A stretch of DNA of 64,000 nt from Candidula unifasciata (Eukaryota; Mollusca; Gastropoda; Stylommatophora; Geomitridae): the NCBI GenBank assembly GCA_905116865.2, contig CAJHNH020007712.1, positions 248,001 through 312,000 of the forward strand, in the 5' to 3' direction. This document shows positions 45,774 through 56,945 of this stretch, in pieces (the stretch's first letter is position 1; each line of letters opens with the position of its first letter). Under the pieces are notes generated by a model that had not been told where the DNA came from, ran no database searches, and saw only the letters and a program-made list of their open reading frames with translations. A program made the translations under genes and the position numbers.

Positions 45774-46049
45774 GACACACACACACACTCTGCGGTTGGC
45801 ATTTTATGCAGTTTATACCACGCAATCGGGTCGCAGTTTCCCCCGCTACAACAGATTAAGGCAACAGAAACTATTGTGAGAGAGTTATTTCAGTCCATCA
45901 CAGTATATGCAGAAAAGGGAGTAAGGTAACCACTATAACCACTATTCGTATTCGGCCCGACCACAACTATTCGGCCGAATACCGAATAGTTATTAGGTCC
46001 ACTATTCGGCCCCGAAGCGAATACGAAGTGAATATTCGTTACAGCCCTA
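45245..46049. mobile_element. hAT-like non-autonomous element with 8-bp target duplication
   Basis: The left end TAGGACTGTACCGAATA and the reverse-complemented right end TAGGGCTGTAACGAATA are inverted repeats. ATTACAAC flanks both ends (45237-45244 and 46050-46057), as expected of hAT transposition. Both subterminal regions carry many CTATTCG / CGAATA words. The inside holds a LINE tail and a CT/CA microsatellite, and no transposase. Confidence 0.9.
45325..45640 (-). mobile_element. LINE tail inside the hAT-like element
   Basis: Minus strand: RRQSSFFSHVMRRGKIEHLV then TTGKICGRRDRGRQR and SLVARHGGAS, an ORF2 end; the 3' end abuts (CATCAT)n at 45326. Confidence 0.8.
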
Positions 46050-46227
46050 ATTACAACGGTATTACAAAAATTGAATTTAAATGAGATTCCTGCGAAGGGC
46101 CCTTTATAACAAGAAGAGATAAGATAAGAAGCTATGAAACCCAAAGGAAAGTAGGGGCAGCGGCAGCTCTGGATTTCATTAAAAAACAAAGTGAAATCAA
46201 CAATGTTTCCCCGTTGTAAATTTGAAC

Positions 46228-46811
46228 AAAGAAGACACAAACAATATAAAGGATTCACTTTTTTGCTTCATTTATGTATCTGTTATACCGACATTAGGTT
46301 ATCAATGTCAGACTTGGACATTAACAAAAGAACATGAGAGAAGACTAACCACCTGTGAAATGAGATGTTTGAGAATGGCTGCGAATAAAACCAGAAGAGA
46401 TCGAGTGAGAAACGATGTGATTACAAGAACTATTGGAACCATACCTATCGTTAAATTTATTGAGAAGCAAAGAATGAAATGGTTTGGTCACCTAATGAGA
46501 ATGGAACCAACGATGCCAGCATCAAGAGCATACAACACGAAAATCGAAACACCAAGAGGCAGGGGAAGACCAGAAGAAGATGGATTGAAGGAGTCACGGA
46601 CAACTTGAGACTTCATAACATCACGGCATATGAAGCGACTGAGCGCGCCCTGGCTCGGTTGCCGATCATTTGATAGACTGCGACGCCTAGCGGCACAAGC
46701 AAATTTTGACAAAAGAAGAAGATGTATCTGTTACTGTAGTATGCACCTGACAAGATACAGCAAAATATGTCAGGCCATAAATTGTGCAATCTATTGTCTG
46801 TGTCTTCTTTG
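46228..46811. mobile_element. Foldback element related to 38461-39163, split by a LINE
   Basis: The left end caaagaagacacaaacaata pairs with the right end tattgtctgtgtcttctttg. The right arm (atacagcaaaatatgtcagg) is alignable to that of 38461-39163. Confidence 0.75.
46286..46721 (+). mobile_element. LINE, 5'-truncated, with 12-bp target duplication
   Basis: Flanked by ATGTATCTGTTA (46274-46285 and 46722-46733). Reads YQCQTWTLTKEHERRLTTCE, MRCLRMAANKTRRDRVRND, then QRMKWFGHLMRMEP and GRGRP: the end of a non-LTR reverse transcriptase protein. The tail is AAAAGAAGAAG. One frameshift near 46590. It reads better than most LINE tails here, so it is probably younger. Confidence 0.92.
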
Positions 46812-46829
46812 ATCAAATAAAGTGAAATG

Positions 46830-47060
46830 TTTTGGCCATATAACGTGAATGTCAACAAACAGTTTACCACAAAAAGCACTGATGTACAGACCAAGCAGGA
46901 GGTGAAGAAGAGGTCGACCATGCAAATTATTGACAGAGGAAATAACAGAGTCCCTGGGACTCCCCATTTACAAAGTACACAAATGGGCCCTTTCCCATAA
47001 ATTATTCTTCCCCCTAAACGTTGCAGGGTAAAAGAGGATCAAGATGAGATGATGAGATGA
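46830..47060 (+). mobile_element. LINE tail (GATGA-type 3' end)
   Basis: In frames: KCFGHIT, RRGRPCKLLTEEITESLGLP then gaggatcaagatgagatgatg. Same family as 43690-43930. Confidence 0.7.
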
Positions 47061-47164
47061 GTAAAGGTGGTTTGCATATTACTGATCCCATCATAAATCT
47101 AGTATCAATTTTTTTATACAAATATGAGATAATACCACATACCCATCATGCATCATTCTGGGGG

Positions 47165-47200
47165 GAAAAGGGGGGGGGGGGGGGGGGGGGGGGGGGAAGG
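47165..47200. repeat. Poly-G tract, about 26 bases
   Basis: Long G run with neighbouring GGGG; potential quadruplex and assembly-error site. Confidence 0.95.
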
Positions 47201-47690
47201 GTTCCTTACATAACAGGTCTCTTTAACTTCCTTTCTGACTATTAGGTTGTAAGTCAAACCAGTAGTAAGTCAGATTTATATTTTTCCACACTATTTTCAT
47301 TCAAAAGGCTTTAAAAAATATATGCAAAGCACAGATAACAGGAGGCCTGGAGTTCCAAACAATATGTCATACACTGTAGGGTCAAACAGACTCTGATGTT
47401 TATATCCTGCTGCACTTTAGCTGTTAGGTCTGGAAACTTTTTGACTTTACTAATATAGTAATCTTTCTTTATTTACTAATTTTATTTATTTATTTATTGT
47501 GGTCGTAAGTGTGGATGGTCATGTCACACAGGTAAGTCAAGGAGAAGGTGTATTCACAAACCTACAAACTCTATCCTCTTTCTCACACACACTAACACAT
47601 AAACACTTCACACATATACACAAAACCAGAAAATCATGACACCTTGACATACACTCTGCTTTTTAAAATCCAAGAACAGATGTGCAAATT
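47200..47690. other. Intron, nothing recognised
   Basis: Short TTTA microsatellite at about 47480-47498. Confidence 0.5.
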
Positions 47691-47694
47691 TAAA

Positions 47695-47955
47695 AAAAAA
47701 GATCCCTTTTCCACACCTTTAAGCATATTGGGAATATAGGGCTAGACCAATCGGCACTTGGTGGGTGATGTGGTCAGCATCACGCCGGCCACTTTTACTT
47801 CCCATAACTGCACTTGGTACCCATTCAAGGCTGGGTTGACCTGGGAGTCAAGGTCATTTTTGAAGAAAAAAAAAAGTCCAGCTCCGTCAGGATGCGAACT
47901 CACGACCTTTCGATCCGCAGGCAGGCATCTAGCCGCCAGCGGCCCTGCAACTCCC
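47695..47955 (-). mobile_element. SINE family A, directly downstream of exon 6
   Basis: tttccacacctttaagc, accaatcggcacttggtggg, atcacgccggccac and the reverse head ggatgcgaactcacgacc. It ends about 30 bases from the exon 6 donor. Confidence 0.88.
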
Positions 47956-47985
47956 AGATGTGCAAATTCACTATATATAACCTAC

Positions 47986-48101
47986 CTTGTGTTGAGATTA
48001 GAATCCTCTGCTGTCCAACCAGCCATGATCTCCTCATCATAGATCAGACGGCTACATTTGGTGCATCGTGAACAAGAACTGATCTCCACCTCCATAGCCA
48101 C
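47986..48101 (-). CDS. DENND4: DENND4-like, exon 6 (CxxC / IMAGWT block)
   Basis: The exon encodes [20 protein letters not shown] and then [18 protein letters not shown]. The cysteines form C-x2-C-x2-C, and the [16 protein letters not shown] block is a strong DENND4 signature. Together with the C-x2-C pair of exon 7 it looks like a zinc ribbon (inference). The acceptor is tcatttcag, the donor is ACAAG followed by gtaggt. It enters in phase 0 and leaves in phase 2. It was too short for simple ORF calling and was found from the splice sites and motif. Confidence 0.95.
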
Positions 48102-48132
48102 CTGAAATGAGATATTCTGAATAAACATGTTT

Positions 48133-48455
48133 ATGCTTGTTTATGTTTATTCGACGGATCACCATCATAGCACACAGGTTTCTACTTCTAACTCAAGCCT
48201 GAGTCTGAAGAATCTCAACACAGTGCATGAACTCCGTTGCACCGGCGAGGATCCTGAAATACTGTGGGTAGATTTTTAACTCTTAATGTTGCTCGGGCAG
48301 AGCCGTTAAGACTACTCTTTTTGATTTCCAACTGCCAAGGGATTTTTTAAGCGCACAAGAATACACAGGGTGTCCGATCTTATTACCCAGAGACCAGGGG
48401 AAATTACTAGAAGTCCATGTGAAAAAATTACCTCGAGACCATTCAGCCCTTGAAT
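48133..48455 (-). mobile_element. SINE family C, directly upstream of exon 6
   Basis: cgacggatcaccatcatag, ggcgaggatcctgaaatact and agaccaggggaaattactag match 38718-39085. Confidence 0.85.
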
Positions 48456-48519
48456 AAACATGTTTCATATTAACCAAGAAAACAATTTGGAAAATATCCA
48501 TACACACACATACAGCAAT

Positions 48520-48840
48520 TTATACAGGCCCTTTGCAAAAGGTCACTCGAATCACAACCCCACATGACAGAACTCTGATTTTAAGCTACTTCCTCTGTCT
48601 CATGCATTATAATAACCAGGTTTTTGCTAAAGTTCTATGTCCACATTCAGTCTGCTGACCACTGTCTCTTCTTCAAAGAATAATGCCTTCTATTACACTT
48701 CTTTCTAAGCCACCAGGACATTAAATACTGTCAAGATATTTCAGTTTCCAAGATAAAAGCTGTTTATGAGGTTGTTTTCTTTGACATTTAAATCCTGGGG
48801 AATGTATTTTTTATTTCTTGATCCATAGTATTCTACGACT
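48520..48840 (-). mobile_element. LINE tail, old
   Basis: caggccctttgcaaaaggtc, gatatttcagtttccaagat and gctgtttatgagg match the minus-strand copy at 37630-37900. Confidence 0.6.
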
Positions 48841-48844
48841 TAAT

Positions 48845-49700
48845 TTCCTAGTTTAGTGATTATCAACTAGTTAATAATTCATACCAATATATTACCACAC
48901 ATACACATACACAAAATGTACGCTCTCACAATTTGTACTCACATATTAGGTGGTGCTGTGCAAAAGGTTTTTAATGCTTCTGAACTTCAGAACTACTATA
49001 GCTAGTCTCTTTAGCACCTTGCAAAGCCATAATAGGCTTGAAATTCTGAGAAATTTCCATGTGGCCTGATCATTGACAAGCTTCAAACTGTAACATTTCC
49101 ACGGACCCAGAAAATCCATCTGCCTACATTTTCTTGACATATTCCAGAAGACTGATTTCAACTTCCGGGTAATTTTCTTTCTTGCCATGAAAAGACTGTT
49201 GACTTTGGAATGTTTTTTAAAAGAACATCCTTCACTCGAATCTATCTTTGCACATTTTTCTCATCCATATCGAACTTCCTCCCACCTCAGCTTCTATTTT
49301 CTTGCCCATAATGAACTATCTGCCACTCGAATTTACAACTGTTAACTTGCTCTAATGCATACTGGAGTTTTCTCTGGTGATATACAGTTTGTCATCTGTG
49401 TTGAGATCTCCCAGTATTAGCTATGGTAGGATACCGTAGCACATATGAAGCTAGTACATATGAAGTGTGTGTTTAGGGTAAAGGTGATTCTTTACAGATG
49501 GATTTGTAATATCATTAAAAACTGAAAATTCCTAGCCCTGAGCTGGAAGTGAACCTAGTAATCTCTCAACCAGAGGCAGATACTGAAATCTCAATCTAAA
49601 GCCATGCTGCTCTGAAAAAAATGTCTAAGGGTGTGGCAAAGCATAAACAATCATAAAAACAATCATAAAGTCTAAATAACCAAGTTCTATAGTTGTTCCA
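48845..49700. other. Intron, nothing recognised
   Basis: An 80-codon minus-strand open frame (48946-49188) shows no family features and no splice partners. Confidence 0.5.
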
Positions 49701-49704
49701 ATTA

Positions 49705-49905
49705 TACTTAGGGGTCTCAGTGGTGAAGTGGTCAAGCCTGCCTTGCACTCTGAAGGTCATGGGTTCGTTTCATGGCTGCACCCGTCAGTTCACGAATGCA
49801 ATTTTTAACGGAGATCCATGGGGGTCATCAAAGGAGCTTCAGAGTTTGTTCTTTGTGAGGTGCTCTCAGCAGGCGGCTAGCCAATATATGTTTAGGTAAC
49901 CGTCA
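49705..49905 (+). mobile_element. SINE family D, best copy
   Basis: Head ctcagtggtgaagtggtcaa (A box) and aaggtcatgggttcgtttc (B box), then gtcagttcacgaatgcaatt and aacggagatccatggggg. Confidence 0.85.
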
Positions 49906-50144
49906 GTCCCCAGGGACCATCGAGTTGTGCCCCTGATTTTGGGTACAGTGTCAGCTATGACTGTAAAGTCCTATATGGAAGTGGCAGTCTCTGCCTTTCT
50001 ATCACCCAATGGAGCATAGGCCCTCAACCAACTCACACCAAGTCATTCTATCCTTGGCTTTCACATGCAGCTCTCCTCATGTCCTCCCCATCTTTTTAAC
50101 TCCACTCTCTAGCACCCTTCTCCTTCTCTGCCCTAACTATCAAA

Positions 50145-50435
50145 TAAAAAGTAAAAGTAAAGTAAAGGACCCTTTTCCACGCCATTAGGCATAAAGGGCA
50201 TATAGGGCTAGACCTATATTTTTATAGACCGATGGGCACAACATGGGTGATGCGGTCAGCATCACGCCAGCCGCTTTTACTTCCCGGGATTGCACCCGGT
50301 ACCAACTCAAGGCTGGGTCAACCTGGGAGTCAAAGTCATTTTGGAAAAAAGTCAGGCTCCGCCAGGGAGCGAACACATGATCTTCTGATCCGCACGCGAG
50401 CGTCTAGCAGCTATTCCACGGTGACTCCAAACTAA
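50145..50435 (-). mobile_element. SINE family A
   Basis: Tail AAAGTAAAAGTAAAGTAAAG, then ccttttccacgccattaggc and the reverse head gccagggagcgaacacatga. Confidence 0.9.
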
Positions 50436-50559
50436 CAAATATTAGCAGGGAAAGTAATGAAAGTATAACATTATATTCTCCATGTGTGTTCTGCTGCCCC
50501 TTGGGGGAAGAGAAGGGGAGATGCACTAAGAGGCAAGTAACAAGCGTTTTGCTGAAATC

Positions 50560-50990
50560 AAATGTGTTAGGCCAAAAACTGCAGACATCACAGCCTAGCT
50601 ATAAACTATAAACAACAGGCCAGCCTCATTTTTTAGGGGTGAACAAATGAGGAAAAGAAGATAATATGCAATTATAAGAAAGAAACAGTGTTCTTTGGTG
50701 AGTTGTTAAGAAGAGAGGTACTAAAGATTATCAGGACAGCTGGAGAGATCAACAGCAGATAGAGAGAGCTCAAGAAGTATGATGCTGAACAAAGATTGTG
50801 GCATGGAGGAGTATCTATAATAAAACTGATTCAGAACATCAAGAAGCATGATTTGTGGCGAGACACAAATGCTTATGTCATCTGAATGCCTATGAAACCA
50901 TTCATGCAAGAACACAGTTTTCAGTTGGGAGGTGAATCAATGTTAGAAATTAAAGTACCAACTCCATGGGGGATTGTGTTACAGAGCTAT
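50560..50990. other. Intron, one copy of a short dispersed repeat
   Basis: gttaggccaaaaactgcagacatcac at 50567 is shared, diverged, with 12758 and 28030. The rest is unrecognised. Confidence 0.4.
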
Positions 50991-50995
50991 ACTAT

Positions 50996-51445
50996 CCGTC
51001 TCCAAGCTCAATGTACAAGACTGTACTGTAACTTTTAGCTCCACTTTCCATCTCCAAGCTCAGTGTATAAGACTGTACTGTAACATTTAGCTCCACTTCC
51101 CATCTCCAAGCTCAGTGTATAAGACTGTACTGTAACTTGTAGCTCCACTTCCCATCTCAAGCTCAGTGTATAAAACTGTACTGTAACTTTTAGCTCCACT
51201 TTCTTTATCCAAGTTCAGTGTATAAGACTGTACTGTAACTTTTAGCTCCACTTCTCTTCTTCAAGCTCAGTGTATAAGACAGTACTGTAACTTTTAGCTC
51301 TACTTCCCTTCTCCAAGCTCAGTGTATAAGACTGTACTGTAATTTTAGCTCCAGTTCCCTTCTCCAAGCTCAGTGTATAAGACTGTACTGTAACTTTTAG
51401 CTCCACTTCCCTTCTCCAAGCTCAGTGTATAAGACTGCATGTAAC
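50996..51445. repeat. 52-bp minisatellite, about 8 units, intronic
   Basis: The unit holds CAAGCTCAGTGTATAAGACT, GTACTGTAACTTTTAGCTCC and ACTTCCCTTCT, with small differences and single-base deletions. Confidence 0.92.
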
Positions 51446-51449
51446 TTCA

Positions 51450-51790
51450 CATTTCCAAAAAAGCCTACTATGACTCAGCAAAGGAATAATTTAGCACATA
51501 AAGACAGGCTAAGATCAATCCTAATGGTTGTCTGCATGGGTATTATATATTTTACTGTCAACAGATGTCAGCTCAGTAGTTCAGCACAGTAAAAACAATA
51601 AATTTATGGGACAACAGAAGTGGGATAACAGAAGTGAAGCAAAGTAAAGTTAATCTTGTTACCTGGCACTGGAAAATTAAAGAGGGATTTAATCGACTCA
51701 TCAGGTAAAATAATCCAGTAATTTGTAAAGGTTGAAAACTTCACTATGCCTAAGACTACCTGTCACTAAGTGGCAAGATGAGCACACACA
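51450..51790. other. Intron, nothing recognised
   Basis: gaagtgggataacagaagtg is a short local duplication at 51615; otherwise plain sequence. Confidence 0.5.
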
Positions 51791-51794
51791 CACT

Positions 51795-52215
51795 CATCAT
51801 CATCATCAATTTCCACTTCTGTCATTAAGCACTGTGGGGAGGAACAGTTTGCGATCCAGTGCTTGATGGGCAGCAATGCCTACTGTCATTCCATGTCGAA
51901 GTAGAAGCTCTTTAATGTCATTAATCCATTTTTTCTCCTAGGGCAGCCTCTTGATTTCACTTCACATCTTTTCAGGTGTAGCACCTGGATTCTAGCTGCA
52001 TTCTCATTAGATAACCAAACCATTTGATCTTCTTTTGTTTTCTCAATGAATTTGCTACATGGTGATTTATCTACAGTCTGTCTGATATCATTTCTAACTT
52101 TGTCTCGGATGGTTAAGTTGGCGGCTTTTCTCAGGCATCTCATTTCACAGGTGTTAACTTTATTTTATGTAGGTGAGTCTTTGATAATGTCCAAGTGTGA
52201 CACTGGTAGCACAAA
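51795..52215 (-). mobile_element. LINE tail with (ATG)n end
   Basis: Minus strand: MRCLRKAANLTIRDKVRNDI and DQMVWLSNENAARIQVLHL, then the tail RGCPRRKNG; its 3' end is a (CATCAT)n tract in this strand. Same family as 1-335. Confidence 0.85.
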
Positions 52216-52239
52216 CACTGAGATACTGAAAACAGCAGG

Positions 52240-52580
52240 TGTCACCAGTTTTCTCAAAGCTCAGTCTCTGCAGGCACAAGTGGTTTGGTCATACTTGGAG
52301 AACGGAGGATGATAAGAGTGCTTAAGGACATCCTCTATGGTAAATCACAGATGGGTAGAAGATGTCGAGGTTAGCCTCTATTATAATATAAAGATCTGTG
52401 CAGGCAGGACATGAATGATATAGGTATTGAGGCAGATTCATGGGGAAAAAAATACCCTGGACCGTGCTGCATGGAGGAGGAAAATCAGGAAGGGAATGGG
52501 AATACAGGGGTTGTTTGCAGAAAGGCTGAGAGCTGATAATCTGAGAAGAAGCACAGTAAATAAATATGATGGCCACAATA
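52240..52580 (+). mobile_element. LINE tail
   Basis: Reads QAQVVWSYLENGG, then after stops RTSSMVNHRWVEDVEVSLYY; the word order (GHxxRMEDxRxPKDxLYxEL) is that of a known ORF2 tail type (family knowledge). Confidence 0.65.
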
Positions 52581-52749
52581 GTCCCAAAAATCCCATGCTT
52601 TAGTTTGGAAGACTTTTTTCAACACAGGCGGGTCTTACAAGTCACACATGTCATCGCCACTGGCTGTGAGTCCCAAGTCTCCCTAGAGAACAATATAACA
52701 CTATCATCTGGAAATACGGGAAAGGTGCTAACGAAACCAAACAACTTCA

Positions 52750-53477
52750 CAACTCTTTGGAGTAAATGCCAGGTAATGCATTCAACTGTCCACACAGACT
52801 GCTGTCAGACATAGACACTGAATGCCTGATCTCTGATTTAGCTACAGCAGGCACAAAGCTACTCTCAGCTATACTGCTGTCCTGTTGGGAGTGACTGACT
52901 GCATCCGTATTACAAGAATAGGATGCAGCTGTAGTGACTGCTGGCTCAGGTGAACTCTGTAACACCATGTCATGATTACAGTCAGATAAGCAAGCTGAAG
53001 ATGAACTGGCAGCTAATTCCTCACAAGTGCTTGGCATGTCAACAGAGGGCAGTGGACTGGAAGTGTTTAACTCATCCACAGTCTTTAATAACCTGCTTAC
53101 AAAAGAATCTGACTGGGGTAAAGAAGCAAGACTGTTGATGCTAGGAGAATTAACTGTTTTGATATCCTTCTGAGCATCAGGGTCACACACATGCCCACTG
53201 GCCATTTCCTTTGAAGATGGGGTTGAAACCTGACCTTTTGCAACACCAGAATGCAGGCGACTGCTTTCTGTATGGTTTGCAGCAGAGTTATTCCTTGGTG
53301 GCTTCCAGCTAGCAAATAAACTCATGGAGCGAGATGGCTTGTTGTGGCTTTCACTGGCGCTGCGATGTCTGCGGCGCTTTGCCTCTTCAACCTCAAATAG
53401 GATGTCTGTTTCTGGCAGGAAAGAATTCCTTTCCAGGCAGGCTTGACTTAGAATAACAAGACCACAGGCATTGCTCA
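52750..53477 (-). CDS. DENND4: DENND4-like, exon 5 (large serine-rich exon; 3' end unresolved)
   Basis: After the acceptor tttcatag the frame reads LSNACGLVILSQACLERNSF and then LPETDILFEVEEAKRRRHRS, followed by about 200 serine-rich residues. Exon 4 leaves in phase 1 and this exon enters in phase 1. The frame stays open to a TGA at 52747-52749, after GIYSKEL. No convincing donor was found near that end: candidate GT sites (GTGTCT, GTAGCT, GTCTGT, GTTGAA) all match the consensus poorly. Exon 6 needs phase 0. Either a weak donor is used, a small exon was missed between 48101 and 52750, or the transcript can end here. The start is well supported; the end should be read as an upper limit. Confidence 0.8.
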
Positions 53478-53758
53478 CTATGAAATGATAAAGAAACAAA
53501 AGAGTATGATTGCTAAAATGATAGTAAACAAAAGTGTCTGATATCTAAGTGTAGGTTTATATTAAGTTTTTATTATCCAAAATATACTTTTAAAATGTAA
53601 TCAAATTAACAGGTCTTGTAACTCTTTTGGTACCAAGTAACTTACATATGTTTATTGACTAATTCTTACAGGGGAAATTTTTTTTTTAACCTTCAGCCTG
53701 TTCCCACTGACTATATTTTAAAAAAAATTAACACTTATATCATAATAGCTATCCTTAA

Positions 53759-54495
53759 CTCTTTCCGTCCCATAGCATTAGGTATTTTAACTGAATCATC
53801 CCCAAACATGTACTACTTCAAAAACAAAAATGTTTTTGTGCCCCAGGGACCCAGGAAAAAAATATGACCCTTATTTTGGGAATTCAATAAAAAAAAAATG
53901 TGTAATCATTTAACATACCCACAACAAAATCCTATTGTACATATATTGTTGTATATATACAAATATTGTTATCTCCTTACTGGAATATATATATCAAAAG
54001 AAAATATTCTGGTTATTTAAAGCCTATATAGGTGTATATTAACACTGTTTTAAATATGAATAAATATATTGTCATAACATTATTTATTACAATAAAACAT
54101 TTGTAAAGAAACATGTTTTGTATTTTTTATACCTGTTGTCCATCTACCTATTAAGCTGTCTTCTTATTTGTTTCATATCCCTCTATTATATCACTTTAAT
54201 ATATTTTACTGTCTATCCCCTCACTCTGTAGCTGTATTTATTTTACTATAAATTTGCTACATAATTCTGGCCACATAATTTCCATTAAAAAGCAATTTTG
54301 TGCACAAGAAACCCCACCTAAATACTATTTTTAACAAACACAGACATTCCTTCTGCACCTAAACATTTGTGCAGGTACAAATGATATACCAATGCTGTTA
54401 GATAGGCTTCTCATGAACAAGCCATGAACAGCACATCTGTGCTGGTATGGCACAAACCAGAAGTGTTGATTTTGCGGTTTCTCCGAATGAAAGGG
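53759..54495. mobile_element. Probable TTAA-flanked (piggyBac-type) MITE
   Basis: TTAA at 53755-53758 followed by CTCTTTCCGTCCC; the right end is CGAATGAAAGGG then TTAA at 54496-54499. Reverse-complemented the right end reads CCCTTTCATTCG. The inverted ends are short and imperfect. No ORF inside. Confidence 0.6.
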
Positions 54496-54499
54496 TTAA

Positions 54500-55600
54500 A
54501 GTAATGACTGCCTTGGACTGATAGATTTAAATCTCTAACCTCATCAAGGAAACCTCCTGTAGTGTGCTAAACTCACTTTGAAGTTCAATTGTACCAGAGG
54601 TCAGAGGCGTGATCACCTATGCCAGCGGTAAAGGCGCTAGATTGTGATGATGATGGCAGAGATGAGTGCAAAGGGTCCACACTGCTTGATGCTTGAGACA
54701 AAGGTTTCTAGAAAATAACAGCTAACAGCAGTCTTCACGAGTATTGCAAGACTCAAGCATGACTAGCTGCTGAGCTGAAGGTTATCCCGTGTACAGCCAG
54801 TGCCTCTCAGTCAGTTTAGTGTGTGGACATGTTTGTGCACGAGTTGTTCCAGTACGGTGTGTTTTAACAAGGGTTTTTATTCTGTTGGAGCTTATGTGAA
54901 TTGTTTAATGGGTTTGGTGGATCATGAGTTGGACTTTTGGGAATTCTGTTAGTAATGTCTAGAATGAACTTGTGTAGGCCATGTGTTGTGGGGTCGAGAG
55001 TGTTGCAGCTATGGGATGTGTGGTTGATGGGTTTCTGTAAGGGCACAGAGGGTGGTGGGGGATCTTGTGTGTTAACAAACGTGTAGTTGTGATGGAGAGG
55101 TGTATGGAATAGATACCAGGAGCAAGTGACTAGGTAGCAGACTGCGGTCTGGATTTTGTTTCAGCTTTATTTATGCACTGTATAGTGCATCTACCTTAAA
55201 CCCTCAGACTGATGGGTCCCTTGGAGGAGCAGCCATCATGGAGTGGTCACTGTACATCACATAGGTGTACCTGCGCAGTTGGGTGTGAGTTTCCATAGCA
55301 GGCACCTGGGACATAGTTCGATGGGGTGTTTTGTCCATGTATGGAGGGACTTCAGATAAGAATATTAGGGAAGGCAGTAGAAGACTTGTCAGTGTGCCAT
55401 CGATCACCACTCATCTTTGTCGTAACATGTTTCGTCCATAATAAAGAGACTGATGCACTATTACAGAGATGACTTTTAGTGTACTGGAGCTGACCTTGTG
55501 ATCCTAATGTTGGTAGTAGCTTGTCGATTAGAGAACTTTTTGTATCTATGGGTGAAGCTTAATCATCACCCCTTAGACACTTCGCCAGATATGCAATCCA
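54500..55600. other. Intron, nothing recognised
   Basis: 54840-55130 is G/T-rich (tgtgttgtggggtcgagag); no gene or family could be assigned. Confidence 0.5.
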
Positions 55601-56785
55601 TCCCCTAAGATCACATATAACACCTTGTCTTTGGCCAATCTAAACAATCCTGTTTTTCCTGGCCAACCTTATGCTACCAGTGTCAAACCTTTAATACAAC
55701 CAATAAGCAGAAAATTATAACAACAGAGATGATATGTCTTAGATGAATTGCCAAAGTAACAAGAACAGCAAAAATTACAATTGAAAAAAAAAGTGAAAGA
55801 AGACCAGGACTAAAACTATTTATACAGTTCATTTTAAGGAGCAATAGATCAGACTGTTTAACCTTCTGATGGAAATGCACTGCCACAGAGAGCCATGCTG
55901 AACTAATACAATTAACACAGAGCAGGGAGGAAAACCTTCAAAATATACAATGACAGCATTAATAACATTTCTCAAATCAACTTTTATAAAGCATCCGAAT
56001 GAGTACACAGAAAACCCTTACACCACCCCCCTTTTCAGCTACCAAACCAACCCAAATACCTGGATGAGGTATCTGGAGGAGGGGGAGAAATCTATTACAC
56101 TTTAAAGTATTTTCTGGATAATGTAAACTCAATTCGTCAAAAAATAAACCGACTAGAATCTTATGCATTTCGTAGCACTTAACAGATTACGGTAATGAAA
56201 AAAGTTGAATTACTTTATATACAAAGTCAAACATTTCTTAAACTTAATTATTCTGAAAACTGTCTTTTCAAAATGACTTCTGTTTACAGGAAGTTGAAAT
56301 GATGATAATCATGTTAACATTACAATGTCATGTTCAACAGTGTATGTTATTAACCAGTTGAAATAGAATTTGATTATGTTTTACATTTCATCAGCTGTAC
56401 CACAGTTTTACAGGGATCAAAAAGAGAAGCAATAAATAGTAACATTGTTAAGTCACACAAACAAAATTAGCATCAGCCGGGCTGCTTCACCCTACAGAGA
56501 ATCATAACTGTTTAAAAAAAAAATGTAAATATCGAGTCAACAAAGGGCTTAAATAAGTTAATTGAGGGCCTAAATTTCACTGGGAGATACAAAGCAGAAT
56601 AAAAAAAAGAAACCAGCAATCAATTACATTTCAACTTAAAATAACAATATCAGTGATTTTCCCATGTGGATCCCAAGCCTCATTTTGGATGAGAGAAAAT
56701 GAACAGAGCAACTGCCCCCCCCAACAAGCATACCATACAAGGTGACTAATGGTTTACTTAAAGTGGATGTCTGGGGTTGAAATGT
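55600..56785. other. Intron, AT-rich, nothing recognised
   Basis: No splice-bounded open frame or repeat family found. Confidence 0.5.
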
Positions 56786-56789
56786 GCAA

Positions 56790-56945
56790 ATTAGGTTTAG
56801 GTTTAAACAAGGATCAATATCATGGCACAAGGGTAGTAACCCATAAGTGCTCCGTTCAACTTCTAACTCAAGCCTCAGTCCAAAGAATCTCAGCGCAATA
56901 CACGAACTGTAGCACCGGCAGAGGATCCTTCGCAGCCTGACTGTA
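56790..56945 (-). mobile_element. SINE family C, 3' part
   Basis: aaggatcaatatcatggcac, aacccataagtgctccgttc and caccggcagaggatcc match 41020-41240 and 48133-48455; the tRNA head is missing. Confidence 0.75.

Noticed and set aside
48946..49188. 80-codon minus-strand open frame as a missing DENND4 exon
   Set aside because: No matching acceptor and donor in the right phases and no DENND4-like motif.
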